Positions 10,860-21,585 of a stretch of DNA of 64,000 nucleotides are shown piece after piece (within the stretch, counting starts at the first letter, position 1; the number at the start of each line of letters is the position of its first letter). A model generated the notes under the pieces. The model saw nothing but the letters and a program-made list of their open reading frames with translations. It ran no database searches and was not told where the DNA came from. The translations under genes and the position numbers were made by a program. The stretch is from assembly GCF_000003815.2 (NCBI RefSeq), contig NC_049988.1, forward strand, positions 22,578,645-22,642,644, given 5' to 3'. Source of the DNA: Branchiostoma floridae. Lineage: Eukaryota > Chordata > Leptocardii > Amphioxiformes > Branchiostomatidae.

Positions 10860-11424
10860 CAAATACCGATTTTCTTAATTGATATTCAATTATATGAAGC
10901 ATGCTTCAGGTATGTTAATACGAAACATCACGACGATCTGTCAACCTTATTGAGTTATACCCTTTCAGATTCTGACACTACTGTCCCTACAATTCCAAAC
11001 ATGTCGCAATGGACGCCAAACCTATACCACTTTATCTCTGCCTCAGCAGCCGTCTACCACTCGAAAAATAGCCACAACATCTCCAGAACTCGAGATATTA
11101 AACCAGCAGTTCTGCTACAGTACTGTGACAAGCCGCTAGGGGGCCCAGGATCCTCATCAAGGCACCACACATAAGATATCAATAGTCTCTATGATCCTCT
11201 ATCCAGGCGTTCCTGACTTATGCTGCTTTTTCTAAACACATACATATATACAAATATACATACAAACATACATACATACAAATTGTACCTGAAACATAAC
11301 CTCTTTGGCGAAGAAAGAAAAGCCATTAAGAAGAAAATCCCGAAAGGTTTTATGATATGGGCTACTATTCAGTGTGTTGGCGGAACATGCTGCACACTGA
11401 ATGTGTAGAAGCAGGCACAAAAGA
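10860..11424 (+). other. Class II downstream flank with CATA microsatellite
   Basis: No gene is seen. A block around 'CATGTCGCAATGGACGCCAA' (10999) is repeated at 18730 and 63176 and is interrupted by a LINE at 35316. A CATA-rich microsatellite occupies about 11236-11282. Confidence 0.6.
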
Positions 11425-11526
11425 TGACCTTTCACCTCACAGTACCAGTCACCTTTCACCCCTTGCTGCTCCAGACAGACGCTTGTAGGAGGATTGTGCG
11501 GAGGTAATAATCATCACTGGAAGCAG
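11425..11526 (+). promoter_or_regulatory. ZNF3 promoter block and exon 1
   Basis: DR1-like sites are at 11425-11438 and 11449-11462. The donor is CAG|GTGAGAACG at 11526/11527, the only GTGAGA variant in the set. The intron ends near 12272. Confidence 0.7.
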
Positions 11527-12291
11527 GTGAGAACGACATATACGTACAACATAACTGCATCATTATAAACTGAAAGGGGCAGAGGTCATTTATATGGCAT
11601 GTGGACAACGTTAGGCAGAAATATAAGTCTTTTCGGGGTGACGAAAATGGGAGTGGGGAGGGGGGCATCTTTACCTTCACGACAACAAAGGAAAACATGG
11701 TTTGTTTTTGCTCAGTTTGTTTTACTTCTTGTAAAAAAATAATGAACTGACCAGACAGCTATCACCATGGTTACTGAAGGTGTTGCAGACACCCTGTAGT
11801 GTTGATCAGTCGCAAGTATCAGGAAAGAGTTGGCGGGCTAGATTATGATTCTTTTTGTGTAAGACTAAACAGATCTTGTTTATAAGTAGTCTACCCGACA
11901 GGCGACCGATAATACTACTCAAGATGTTATTGGGGTCATGTAGGTCATTGGAAGAGTCTATTGTATTACGGAAGGCTCTTTTATGACGGTTGATTTGCTA
12001 TGAGCTGTATGCAATCACAGAAGTCTTGGACCTAGAATGACTGAGCTGTAAATTTTTGTGAAGTTAAACTAATCTCTTCTAGGGAAAACATTTCTTATTG
12101 TATCAATTTTATCACCTCATGTCACAAAAAAACAAAAATCAGAAAAAAATCACCTAACCATAAATAGCTTGATAGGCCAGACCATGAAAAGGTAAAACCT
12201 AATTTATTTGCTTGCAATCTTCTAGTTTTGTTTGGTCTATTTCTTTTTTTGTAATGATTTTCTATTGTCTTAGGTTCGACCTTGGTTCGAC

Positions 12292-13728
12292 ATGGCAGAG
12301 GCAGATGATGGGTCTCTTACGGCTGTTCCCCAGAACGTCCGTAATGGGTCTCCTACTGGAGTTTTAGGTGACCAGGATACAAGTACAACCAAAGACCAAC
12401 CAACAACGAGTGAAACCAGTTTGGTCAGTCAACTGAAAGCAAACACTGGTGAGAATCCCTACATGTGTGGGAAGTGTGGGTACAGAACAGCATGGGAGTC
12501 TCACTTATCCCAACATATGAGAACTCACACCGGTGAAAAACCATTCAAGTGTGACCAGTGTGACTATTCTACTACTCAGAAGTCCAACTTGAACCAACAT
12601 CTAGCCAAGCACACTGGTGATAAGCCCTACATGTGTGGGGAGTGTGGGTACAGAACATCATGGAAATCTGCCTTATCCCAACACATGAGAAGACACATAG
12701 GGGAAAAGCCATTCAAGTGTGACCAGTGTGACTATTCTGCTGCACAAAAGTACAGTTTGGACCTACATCTAATTAAACATACCGGTGAAAAATCCTACAT
12801 GTGTGGGGAGTGTGGGTACAGGACATCTCAGAAGTGTAACTTATCCCAACACATGAGAACACACAGAGGGGGAAAACCATTCAAGTGTGACCAGTGTGAC
12901 TATTCTGCTGCACACAAGTCCATCTTAATACGACATCTGGCCATGCACACGGGTAACAAGCCCTACAAGTGTGGGGATTGTGGGTACAAGACTGCTCAGA
13001 AATATGCCTTATCCCAACATATGCGAACTCATACTGGTGACAAACCTTACAAGTGTGACCAGTGTGACTATTCTGCTGCAGTAAAATCCACTTTGGATCG
13101 ACATCTAGCCATACACACAGGTGATAAGCCCTACATGTGTGGGGAGTGTAAATACAGGACAGCTCAGAAATATGCCTTATCCATGCATATGAGAACTCAT
13201 ACTGGTGACAAACCCTACAAGTGTGACCAGTGTGACTATTCTGCTGCAGTAAAATCCACTTTGGACCTACATCTAGCCAAACACACCGGTGACAAGCCCT
13301 ACATGTGTGGGGAGTGTGGATACAGGACAGCTCAGAAATATGCCTTATCCATGCATATGAGAACTCATACTGGTGACAAACCCTACAAGTGTGACCAGTG
13401 TGACTATTCTGCTGCAGTAAAATCCACTTTGGACCTACATCTAGCCAAACACACCGGTGACAAGCCCCACATGTGTGGGGAGTGTGGGTACAGGACAACA
13501 AAGAAGTCTCATTTAGCCGACCATATGAGAACTCATACAGGAGAAAAACCCTACAAGTGTGACCACTGTGACTATTCTGCTGCACATAAGTCCACCTTGA
13601 ACCAACATTTAGCCAGACACACTGGTGATAAGCCCTACATGTGTGGGGAGTGTGCATACAGAACAACTCGGAAGTCTGACTTAACGAAACATATGCGAAC
13701 TCACACGGGAAAAACTACATTAATGTGA
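12292..13728 (+). CDS. ZNF3: C2H2 zinc-finger protein, 15 fingers
   Basis: The product has 478 residues. It starts MAEADDGSLT after an acceptor at TCTTAG. Fifteen intact fingers; contact residues (-1,2,3,6) are WSHQ, QSNQ, WSAQ, QYSL, QCNQ, HSIR, QYAQ, VSTR, QYAM, VSTL, QYAM, VSTL, KSHD, HSTQ, RSDK. Fingers 7-12 are three near-identical two-finger units of 168 bases, a recent internal expansion. After finger 15 the linker is damaged (THTGKTTLM then stop) by a small deletion that shifts the frame, so the last fingers of the ancestor are lost. Nuclear DNA binding is expected from the fold; no effector domain is seen. Confidence 0.92.
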   Translation: MAEADDGSLTAVPQNVRNGSPTGVLGDQDTSTTKDQPTTSETSLVSQLKANTGENPYMCGKCGYRTAWESHLSQHMRTHTGEKPFKCDQCDYSTTQKSNLNQHLAKHTGDKPYMCGECGYRTSWKSALSQHMRRHIGEKPFKCDQCDYSAAQKYSLDLHLIKHTGEKSYMCGECGYRTSQKCNLSQHMRTHRGGKPFKCDQCDYSAAHKSILIRHLAMHTGNKPYKCGDCGYKTAQKYALSQHMRTHTGDKPYKCDQCDYSAAVKSTLDRHLAIHTGDKPYMCGECKYRTAQKYALSMHMRTHTGDKPYKCDQCDYSAAVKSTLDLHLAKHTGDKPYMCGECGYRTAQKYALSMHMRTHTGDKPYKCDQCDYSAAVKSTLDLHLAKHTGDKPHMCGECGYRTTKKSHLADHMRTHTGEKPYKCDHCDYSAAHKSTLNQHLARHTGDKPYMCGECAYRTTRKSDLTKHMRTHTGKTTLM

Positions 13729-13960
13729 CCAGTGTGCCTATTCCGAAGAACAGAAATGCTATTTGGATTAGCGTTTTTCCAAATACACTTGTGACAAACA
13801 CTACATGTGCGGGGAGTGTGGGTGAAGGACAGCTTGAAAATCTATTAAATCACTCTTTAAAAAAGTCAGACTAGTGGCAAACCGTACAGTTGTGACCAGT
13901 TTGACTACTCAGCACTGAAATCGACTTCGAACAACCATTTTAAAACACACCTGTGAAAAA
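13729..13960 (+). pseudogene. Relic fingers after ZNF3
   Basis: Finger wording continues out of frame after the stop: GTGACCAGTGTGCCTATTC near 13725, TGCGGGGAGTGTGGGTGAAG near 13808 (with its own stop), and GTTGTGACCAGTTTGACTAC near 13891. At least three decayed fingers are recognisable. Confidence 0.75.
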
Positions 13961-15109
13961 TTCTACATGTGTAAGGAATTTGTGATTTTCGAAACCTCTT
14001 TTATTCGAACTGATAGCGCACCAGCTTTGTTTACCAGTGCTACATGAATCACACTAGCTGATGAGGAACTCTGGAGATCATCTCTGCAACAGACGCTTTA
14101 GACGCATTCAACCATGTTTTTACCCTACATGGTTCAGTAACTAAACAATGCAGAATGCACCAGTACTCACTGCGATGTCAACCGTCTGTCTTCTGTAACG
14201 AAAATGTTAGTAGATTTCCATGTTAGGCTACTCAAGTCATCGCTTAACAACACCGTTTTGTTGCCCGATATGATATTGTTTACAGGAAATGCTTTAAAGT
14301 TAGTGCACCAACATAATCGGCAAACTGTAATAAATACTAATAATTGTAGAACCGGAAAATATATGTGGGAATTTCTAACAATAAGTATCAAACTGTCATT
14401 ACGACCAGTTTGGAAAAAAAATTATGTAATATTTTGAAATAATGCTTTCATGTAAACTAGAGCGTAATTCGGGAATCCGATAGCTGCGTACGAGGCTGTT
14501 GTCTACCTGTAAAGTAGGAAACTTTCATTATGAAAAAAAGTGTTGTTACAGTAGTATTTTAGAATAATGCTTTTATGTAAACTGGAGCGTAATTCGGGAA
14601 TCCAATAGTTGCGTACGAGGCTGTTGTCTACCTGTAAAGTAGGTAACTTTTATTATGACAAAAAAAATTTTGTAGTAATGTAGAAAAATAGTAATGCTTT
14701 TATGTAAGCTGGAGCATAATTCAGGATCCAACTACCTTTAAATATTTTAATTGTACGGAATAAAACAATCATGTATGAAGAACACTACACGTGTCCTGTT
14801 CCAATATTTACAGATCAGTTACGAGCTGTGGTGATATGGTCAGAAATCGCCCCTGGTGTGGTCATGGGACATGTGTTTTTGGCATGGGTCATAGGACATG
14901 TGTTTCTAGCCTTTCACGCTTTGTCAAATCGAAAGAAAGAATAGGTGAAAAGGAAGAATGAATAAATCGTTCAATGTATGAAAGAAGAAAGAAAAGTGAT
15001 TTGTCAAGGGGATTCAGAACATCACGTGAAAATATAGGGAGTACAAAAGGCACCTATCCAATAGTGTAGACGGGACGTACTAAACAATAGAGGGTAAGCA
15101 GGTATAACA
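13961..15109 (+). other. ZNF3 3' flank with a 125-bp tandem repeat
   Basis: No gene is seen. A repeat with a period of about 125 bases spans 14441 to about 14735 (2.3 copies; units start AATGCTTT at 14441, 14566 and 14693). Near 14833-14905 a short motif GGTCATGGGACATGTGTTTT is doubled with changes. Confidence 0.75.
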
Positions 15110-15211
15110 TGACCTTTCACCCCACAGCACCAGTCACCTTTCACCCCTTGCTACTCCAGACAGACGCTTGCAGGAGGATTGTGCGGAGGTGATAAGCATC
15201 ACTGGAAGCAG
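15110..15211 (+). promoter_or_regulatory. ZNF4 promoter block and exon 1
   Basis: DR1-like sites are at 15110-15123 and 15134-15147, both with full half sites. Donor CAG|GTAAGAACG is at 15211/15212. Confidence 0.7.
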
Positions 15212-15589
15212 GTAAGAACGGGATATACCGTACAGCATCACTGCATTGTTATGAACTATAGGGGTTAGAGGTCATTTCTATGGTATGTGGGGTACATAAG
15301 GCAGAAATGTAAGACTTTTTGGGGTTGCGAAAATAGGGTTGGGAGGGGGGCATCTTTACCTTCACGGTAAAAAAGAAGGCATCATTTTGCTTCTCCAAAC
15401 AGGGGACGTATTTAACTACACCAGACAACTGTCACCATGGTTACTAGAGGTGTAGCATACATTAGGGCGAAATGAGAGACTTCTCGGGAGTGAGTAAAAT
15501 GGAGTGAGGTATGGGGGAACATTATGGGGGAGGGTAGCCGTTTTTTTTTCCTGCTTCAGTAAGTCAATAACCTGAACCAGATATGTGTT

Positions 15590-15747
15590 GTACCATATAT
15601 GTGTAGTGATATAGGTTGATGGATTTATTAGTATTCATTGTAAATTGATATGTATTCTCTGTTATTTTTTTATCTGACCCTTACCTCCCTCATGACCTCA
15701 ATTAAAAGTGGCCTGCAGGCCTCATGAATAAATAAAGGTTCAAACAA
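15590..15747 (+). mobile_element. LINE 3' UTR fragment in ZNF4 intron 1
   Basis: The segment ends AGTGGCCTGCAGGCCTCATG then AATAAATAAAGG, the typical 3' end of CR1/Jockey-type LINE copies with a short repeat tail. The flanking intron on both sides resembles the introns of other family members. Ends are approximate. Confidence 0.6.
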
Positions 15748-16006
15748 AAAGACGGCTGAAACTATGATAACCGGAGGTGTAGCAGACACCCTGTGGTGTT
15801 CGGTTACATGCGTAAATTAGCGATTGGCTGAGTTGGTTCATTATGAAAGTGTTTGTGTAGAAATAGACATAGCGGTACTTTGTAAGGTTGGACCATCTGA
15901 ATATTAAAACATCATGTATTTGTTTAAAAATGCAATCTATTTACTGTAATAAGGTTTAAGACTATTCCACTCATCTTTTCAGGCCTCTGTTTTGCTTTTG
16001 TTAGAC

Positions 16007-17083
16007 ATGGCGAAGGCAGATGTTGGGTCTCCTACTGCTGTTTCCCAGACCATCCGTGATGGGTCTCCTACTGGAGTTTTGGGTGACTGGGAAGCAAGGA
16101 AAGGCAAAGAGCAGCCCACAGCGATCAAAATCATTCAACAGGAAGCAAACACTGGTGAGAAACCCTACAGGTGTGAGGAGTGCGGCTTTAGGACAGCTTA
16201 CAGGTCTGCCTTATCCAAACATATGAAAACTCATTCTGGTGATAAGCCCTACATGTGTGGGGAGTGTGGGTACAGAGCAGCTCGGAAATCTACCTTATCC
16301 CAACATATGAGAACTCATACTGGTAACAAACCTTACAAGTGTAACCAGTGTGACTATTCTACAGCACGGAAATTCAGTTTGGACCAACATCAAGCCAAGC
16401 ACACTGGTGATAAGCCCTACATGTGTGGAGAGTGTGGATACAGAGCAGCTCGGAAGTCTCAGTTATCCGAACATACGAGAACTCATACCGGTGAAAAACC
16501 GTACAAGTGTGACCAGTGTGACTATTCTGCTGCACAGAAGTCCAACTTGAACCAACATCTAGCCAAACACACTGGTGACAAGCCTTACATGTGTGGGGAG
16601 TGTGGGTACAGAACAGCTCGGAAGTCTCATTTAGTCGAACATATGAGAACTCATACCGGTGAAAAGCCATTCAAGTGTGACCAGTGTGACTTTTCTGCAG
16701 CAAAAAAATTCACTTTGGATTATCATCTAGCCAAACACACTGGTGACAAGCCCTACATGTGTGGGGAGTGTGGGTACAGGACAGTTCTGAAGTCCGACTT
16801 ATCCATACATATGAGAACTCATACTGGAGAGAAACCCTACAAGTGTGACAAGTGTGACTATTCTGCTGCAACGAAATCTACTTTGGACAAGCATTTAGCC
16901 AAACACACTGGGGACAAGCCCTACATGTGTGGGGAGTGTGGGTACAGAACAGCTCGGAAGTCTGACTTATCCATACATATGAGAACTCATACCGGTGAAA
17001 AACCTTACAGATGTGACCATTGTGACTATTCTGCAACAAAGAAAGGCTATTTGGACCGACATCTAAGACAACACAGACACTAA
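16007..17083 (+). CDS. ZNF4: C2H2 zinc-finger protein, 11 fingers, complete
   Basis: The product has 358 residues. I start at MAKADVGSPT (16007); an upstream in-frame ATG at 15992 lies within the probable acceptor region. Either AG at 15981-15982 or at 16003-16004 could be the splice acceptor. Contact residues (-1,2,3,6) are YSAK, RSTQ, RFSQ, RSQE, QSNQ, RSHE, KFTY, LSDI, TSTK, RSDI, KGYR. The first two fingers are both of the non-YKC class, so the usual alternation starts one finger late. The end, finger YRCDHC and tail RQHRH, is shared with ZNF11 and looks like the intact family terminus. Confidence 0.92.
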   Translation: MAKADVGSPTAVSQTIRDGSPTGVLGDWEARKGKEQPTAIKIIQQEANTGEKPYRCEECGFRTAYRSALSKHMKTHSGDKPYMCGECGYRAARKSTLSQHMRTHTGNKPYKCNQCDYSTARKFSLDQHQAKHTGDKPYMCGECGYRAARKSQLSEHTRTHTGEKPYKCDQCDYSAAQKSNLNQHLAKHTGDKPYMCGECGYRTARKSHLVEHMRTHTGEKPFKCDQCDFSAAKKFTLDYHLAKHTGDKPYMCGECGYRTVLKSDLSIHMRTHTGEKPYKCDKCDYSAATKSTLDKHLAKHTGDKPYMCGECGYRTARKSDLSIHMRTHTGEKPYRCDHCDYSATKKGYLDRHLRQHRH

Positions 17084-17542
17084 TGAAAAACGCTACATGT
17101 GTGGGTAGTGTGGGAAGAGGAGAGAAACACTAAAAGTGACCAGTGCGACTTCAGCTAGGATATTTGCATTTGTAAACCATCGAGAAACACAACAGTGTAT
17201 GTTTCAGAAATATGTTCTGGACATCTGAAGACAACACCTTTATCCAAACTTATATCGGAATAGACAGCGTACCAGTGTTGTATATCATCTAGCTCTAGTA
17301 AACACTAATGGAAAACTCTGAAAGCATACGGGCTGGAAGAACTCTACCAGAGAAGTCATGTACTAGAAGCTAAAATATGTGAATGCAGGAAGAACTCTTC
17401 ACGTGTCCTATTCTAATACATGAGAACAAGTCATCTCACAGTTACGAGCGTGTATATACGTGATGTGTTCTATGGTCAGCTATATTCCTTTTTCTCTTGA
17501 AGTTCTATAAAAGAATATAGCTATTGTGTGAAAATTAGGAAG

Positions 17543-17872
17543 TTTAATAAAAGCACAAATCCGATTCTATTGTGTCTTGTGTCGAAGGTGACTTCTTCTC
17601 TTTAATAAAAGCACAAATCCGTTCTATTGTATCTTGTGTCGAAGGTTACTTCTTCTCTTTAATAAAAGCACAAATCCGATTCTATTGTGTCCTGTGTCGA
17701 AGGTGATTTCTTCTCTTTAATAAAAGCACAAATCCTATTATATTGTGTCTTGTGTCGAAGGTGACTTCTTCTCTTTAATAAAAGCACAAATCCGATTATA
17801 TTGTGTCTTGTGTCGAAGGTGACTTCTTCTCTTTAATAAAAGCACAAATCCTATTGTATTGTGTCTTGTGTG
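17543..17872 (+). repeat. 58-bp poly(A)-signal repeat, 6 copies (ZNF4 3' UTR)
   Basis: Six AATAAA signals, each followed by the GT-rich stretch, in head-to-tail order. This is the longest of the four paralogous arrays. The last unit runs into the same GGACAATGTTG boundary as the others. Confidence 0.85.
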
Positions 17873-18107
17873 GACAATGTTGTGCTGGCCCGTTGGTCCA
17901 TCCCAGATGTGCTCCATCCCAGAAACGCCACTGTTTACGCCGAGGTCTCCATATTTGGTTCGACCTCGTGACGCTTTCTTGACGTTTTTGGATGCTCTGC
18001 TATGAGGATGATTGATGCATAGTTCGTAATCTACGCGATCGAAATCTATTTTATGAAGCAGCCGCTGAGCCTAGATCTTAGGTGATTATGTGAGGGTTAG
18101 ACCGGCC

Positions 18108-18550
18108 GTCTGCTGTAGAAGGAGTGGCGTATCCCAGAAGCGCGTCTGCTGTAGAAGGGGTGGCGTAGCCCAGAAGCGCGTCTGCTGTAGAAGGGGTGGC
18201 GTATCCCAGAAGCACGTCTGCTGTAGAAGGGGTGGCGTATCCCAGAAGCACGTCTGCTGTAGAAGGGGTGGCGTATCCCAGATGTGGGTCTGCTGTAGAA
18301 GGGGTGGCGTATCCCAGAGGCGCGTCTGCTGTAGAAGGGGTGGCGTATCCCGGAAGCGCGTCTGCTGTAGAAGGGCTGGCGTATCCAAGAAGGGCGTCTG
18401 TTGTAGAAGGGCTGGCGTATCCTAGAAGCGAGTCTACTGTAGAAGGGCTGGCGTATCCCACAAGCGCGTCTGCTGTAGAAGGGGTGGCGTATCCCACAAG
18501 CGCGTCTGCTGTAGAAGGGGTGGCGTATCCCACAAGCGCGTCTGCTGCAG
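18108..18550 (+). repeat. 36-bp minisatellite, about 12 copies
   Basis: Same unit as at 9963, with units more diverged toward the right (for example GGGCTGG for GGGGTGG). As after ZNF2, it abuts directly on ACCGGCC, lacking a 230-base segment found before the arrays at 34995 and 62726. Confidence 0.95.
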
Positions 18551-19179
18551 AAGACGTTTATTATGCAAATTATCTCCTCATTGTTTATGCCAATAACATA
18601 CCGATTTTCACAATTGAAATTTAATTATTTGAAGCATTACTTAAGCTATGTACATACGAAACAACACGACTATCTATCAACCTATTCCCTTTCCAATTTT
18701 GACACTAAACAGGTCCCTGCAATTCCAAACATGTCGCAATGGACGCCAAACTTATACCACTTTATCTCTGCCTCAGCAGCCGTCTACCACTCGAAACAAA
18801 TAGCCACAACATGTCCAGAACTCCAGATATTAAACCAGAAGTTCCGCTGCAGTACAGTGACAAGCCGCTAGGGATCCTCATCAAGGCCTACCCACACGTA
18901 AGATATCAATAGTCTCTATCCAGGCGTTCCTGACTTATGCTGGTCTTCTAAACACATACAAATATACATACAAACATACATACATACATACATACATAAA
19001 AATGTACATACATACATACAAACATACATACATACAAATTGTACCTAAAACATAATCTTTTTGGTGAAGAAAGAAAAGGCATTAAGAAGAAAAGCCCGAA
19101 AGGTTTTATGATATGGCTAATATTCTATAGTGTAAGCGGAACACGCTGCACACAGAATGTGGATTAGCAGGCATTAAAT
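18551..19179 (+). other. Class II downstream flank
   Basis: No gene is seen. One octamer ATGCAAAT is at 18563-18570. A CATA microsatellite spans about 18951-19038. The rest is homologous to 10860-11424. Confidence 0.55.
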
Positions 19180-19288
19180 TGACCTTTCACCCCATAGTGC
19201 CAGTCACCTTTCACCCCTTGCCGCTAGCTGCTCCAGACAGACGCTTGCAGGAGGATTGTGCGGAGGTTATAATCATCACCGGAAGCAG
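19180..19288 (+). promoter_or_regulatory. ZNF5 promoter block and exon 1
   Basis: DR1-like sites are at 19180-19193 and 19204-19217. An 8-base insertion (CGCTAGCT) distinguishes this copy just downstream of the second site. Donor CAG|GTAAGAACG at 19288/19289. Confidence 0.7.
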
Positions 19289-20475
19289 GTAAGAACGAAG
19301 TATACATGCTATATGACTGCATCATTATTAACTATAGGGGGTAGAGGTTATTTCTATGGAATGCGGGCTAAATTAGACAGAAATGTAAGACTATTTGTGG
19401 TTACGAAAAATGGGGGTGGGGAGGGGGGCACTAGTACCTTCACAGAAATAAGGTAGCAGTTTCCGCTACCAGAAAGGGAAACGATGTTTTTGCTTCGTTA
19501 CTTCCTCTTCTTCTGCAAACCGATAAGGTTAATGAACTGGCCAGATCGCTATCACCATGGTAACTGAACTTGTAGCCGACACCCTGTGCCGTGGTGTTCG
19601 GTTATATATCAGGACAAAGCTCGATGGGCTAGATTATCAATGTGTTTGTGTAAGACTAAACAGATCTTGTTTAAAACGGCTAGTCTACCGGGTAGGCGGC
19701 CGATAAATCTGCTCAAGATACAGCTGGGGTCGTTTAGGTCATTGGGAGAGACTACTGTAAAATGGGGAGGCGCTTTTATAATGGTTAATTTCCTATGAGC
19801 TGCAGGCAATCACAAAAGGCTTAGAGCTATATATATGTATATATTTCCAATATACGCGTACTAGTATATATATATATATATATTTATTGTTATTGCAAAT
19901 AAACAACAAAAAAGAAAAAGAAAACAACACTTATTCATAAATTTTATGAATTAAGGATTATGAATGTGTTTTGTGTGAGACTAAACAGATCTTGTTTAAA
20001 ACGGCCAGTCTACCGGGCAGGCGGCCGATAAATCCACTCAATGCAAGATGCCGATGGGGCCATGTAGTTCATTGGGAGAGTCTAGTGTAAAGTGGGTGGC
20101 GCTTTTGAGTGAGTGGCTATGAGCTGTAGCCAATCTCAACAGGTTTGGAGTTAAAATAACCGAGCTCTAAATTTAATTTTGTGACGATAGAAAAAAACTG
20201 AAATCTTCTTGAGCATATCATTTTAATCACTTCCTGTCACTGTATAGTGAACGTGAGTAGTATGTTGAAAATATATATTTTTTGTTTGCAAAAAGAAAAC
20301 AAACAGAAAAAGAAAAACAGAAAGCACCTAACCCTAAATAGCTTGTTAGGCCAGATCTATTGTTGGCTAGACCGTATAAGGGTTAACATTATTTGTTTGC
20401 GAACGTTATCTATTTAGTTCTAATGAGTCTTTTTCGTCTTTTCTAATATTTCTTATTTATTCTGTTAGGTTCAAC

Positions 20476-21423
20476 ATGGCAGAAGCGGGTAATGGGTCTC
20501 CTACTGCTGTTCCCCAGAATCTCTGTTATGGGTCTCCCACTGGATGTTTGGTCAGTCAACCGGAAGCAAACACAGGTGATAAGCCCTACATGTGTGGGGA
20601 GTGTGGGTACAGGGCAGCTTACAAGTCTTACCTATCCCGACATATGAGAACCCATACCGGTGACAAACCCTACAAGTGTGACCAGTGTGACTATTCTGCT
20701 GCAAGGATGTCCACCTTGAACCAACATCTAGCAAAACACACTGGTGACAAACCCTACATGTGTGGTGAGTGTGGGTACAGGGCAGCTAAGAAGTCTCATT
20801 TAACCGAACATATAAGAACTCATACTGGTGAAAAACCCTACAAGTGTGACCAGTGTGACTATTCTGCAACAAGGAAATACCATTTGGACCAACATCTAGC
20901 CAAACACACTGGTGATAAGCCCTACATGTGTGGGGAGTGTGGGTACAGGACAGCTTGGAAGCCTAATTTATCCCAACATATGAGAAAACACACCGGGGTA
21001 AAACCCTACAAGTGTGACCAGTGTGACTATTCTGCTGTACAAAAGTCCACCTTGAACAATCATCTAGCCAAACACACTGGTGACAAACCCTACATGTGTG
21101 GGGAATGTGGGTACAGAACAGTTCAGAAGTATAATTTATCCCAACATATGAGAACTCATACAGGGGAAAAGCCCTACAAATGTGACCAGTGTAACTATTC
21201 TGCTGCACGAAAAGACAGTTTGGACCTACATCTAGCCAAACACAGTGGTAACAAACCCTACATGTGTGGGGAGTGTGGGTTCAAGACAGCGAAGAAGTCT
21301 CATTTAGCCGAACATATAAAAACTCATACTTGTGAAACACCCTACAAGTGTGACCAGTGTGACTATTCTGCAGCTAGGAAATCCAACTTGGACAGTCATC
21401 TAGCAAAGCACTCTGGTGATTAG
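20476..21423 (+). CDS. ZNF5: C2H2 zinc-finger protein, 10 fingers, cut short by a nonsense codon
   Basis: The product has 315 residues. It starts MAEAGNGSPT. The N-terminus is shorter than in paralogs: GSPTGCL runs directly into VSQPEANTG, a deletion of about 20 codons. Contact residues (-1,2,3,6): YSYR, RSTQ, KSHE, RYHQ, WPNQ, QSTN, QYNQ, RDSL, KSHE, RSNS. The ORF stops at TAG (21421-21423) exactly where every paralog has AAG in the linker (GDK). The frame stays open after it for two more good fingers to 21585. Fingers 3-6 share contact sets and the unusual TGVKP linker with ZNF8 fingers 5-8. Product is probably still stable; loss of two fingers would alter its site. Confidence 0.9.
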   Translation: MAEAGNGSPTAVPQNLCYGSPTGCLVSQPEANTGDKPYMCGECGYRAAYKSYLSRHMRTHTGDKPYKCDQCDYSAARMSTLNQHLAKHTGDKPYMCGECGYRAAKKSHLTEHIRTHTGEKPYKCDQCDYSATRKYHLDQHLAKHTGDKPYMCGECGYRTAWKPNLSQHMRKHTGVKPYKCDQCDYSAVQKSTLNNHLAKHTGDKPYMCGECGYRTVQKYNLSQHMRTHTGEKPYKCDQCNYSAARKDSLDLHLAKHSGNKPYMCGECGFKTAKKSHLAEHIKTHTCETPYKCDQCDYSAARKSNLDSHLAKHSGD

Positions 21424-21585
21424 CCCTACATGTGTGGGGAGTGTGGGTACAGGGCAGCTCAGAAGTCTCACATGTCCCAGCATATGAGAACGCACACAGG
21501 TGAAAAACCCTACAAGTGTGACCAGTGTTACTATTCTGCTGCACAGAAATCTACATTGGACAACCATTGTAAAACACACCGATGA
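21424..21585 (+). pseudogene. Two in-frame fingers beyond the ZNF5 stop
   Basis: The sequence reads [16 protein letters not shown] and then [15 protein letters not shown], ending HCKTHR and TGA at 21583-21585, the same terminus as ZNF10. There is no frame break other than the single TAG, so the nonsense change looks recent, a polymorphism, or an assembly error. Confidence 0.8.
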
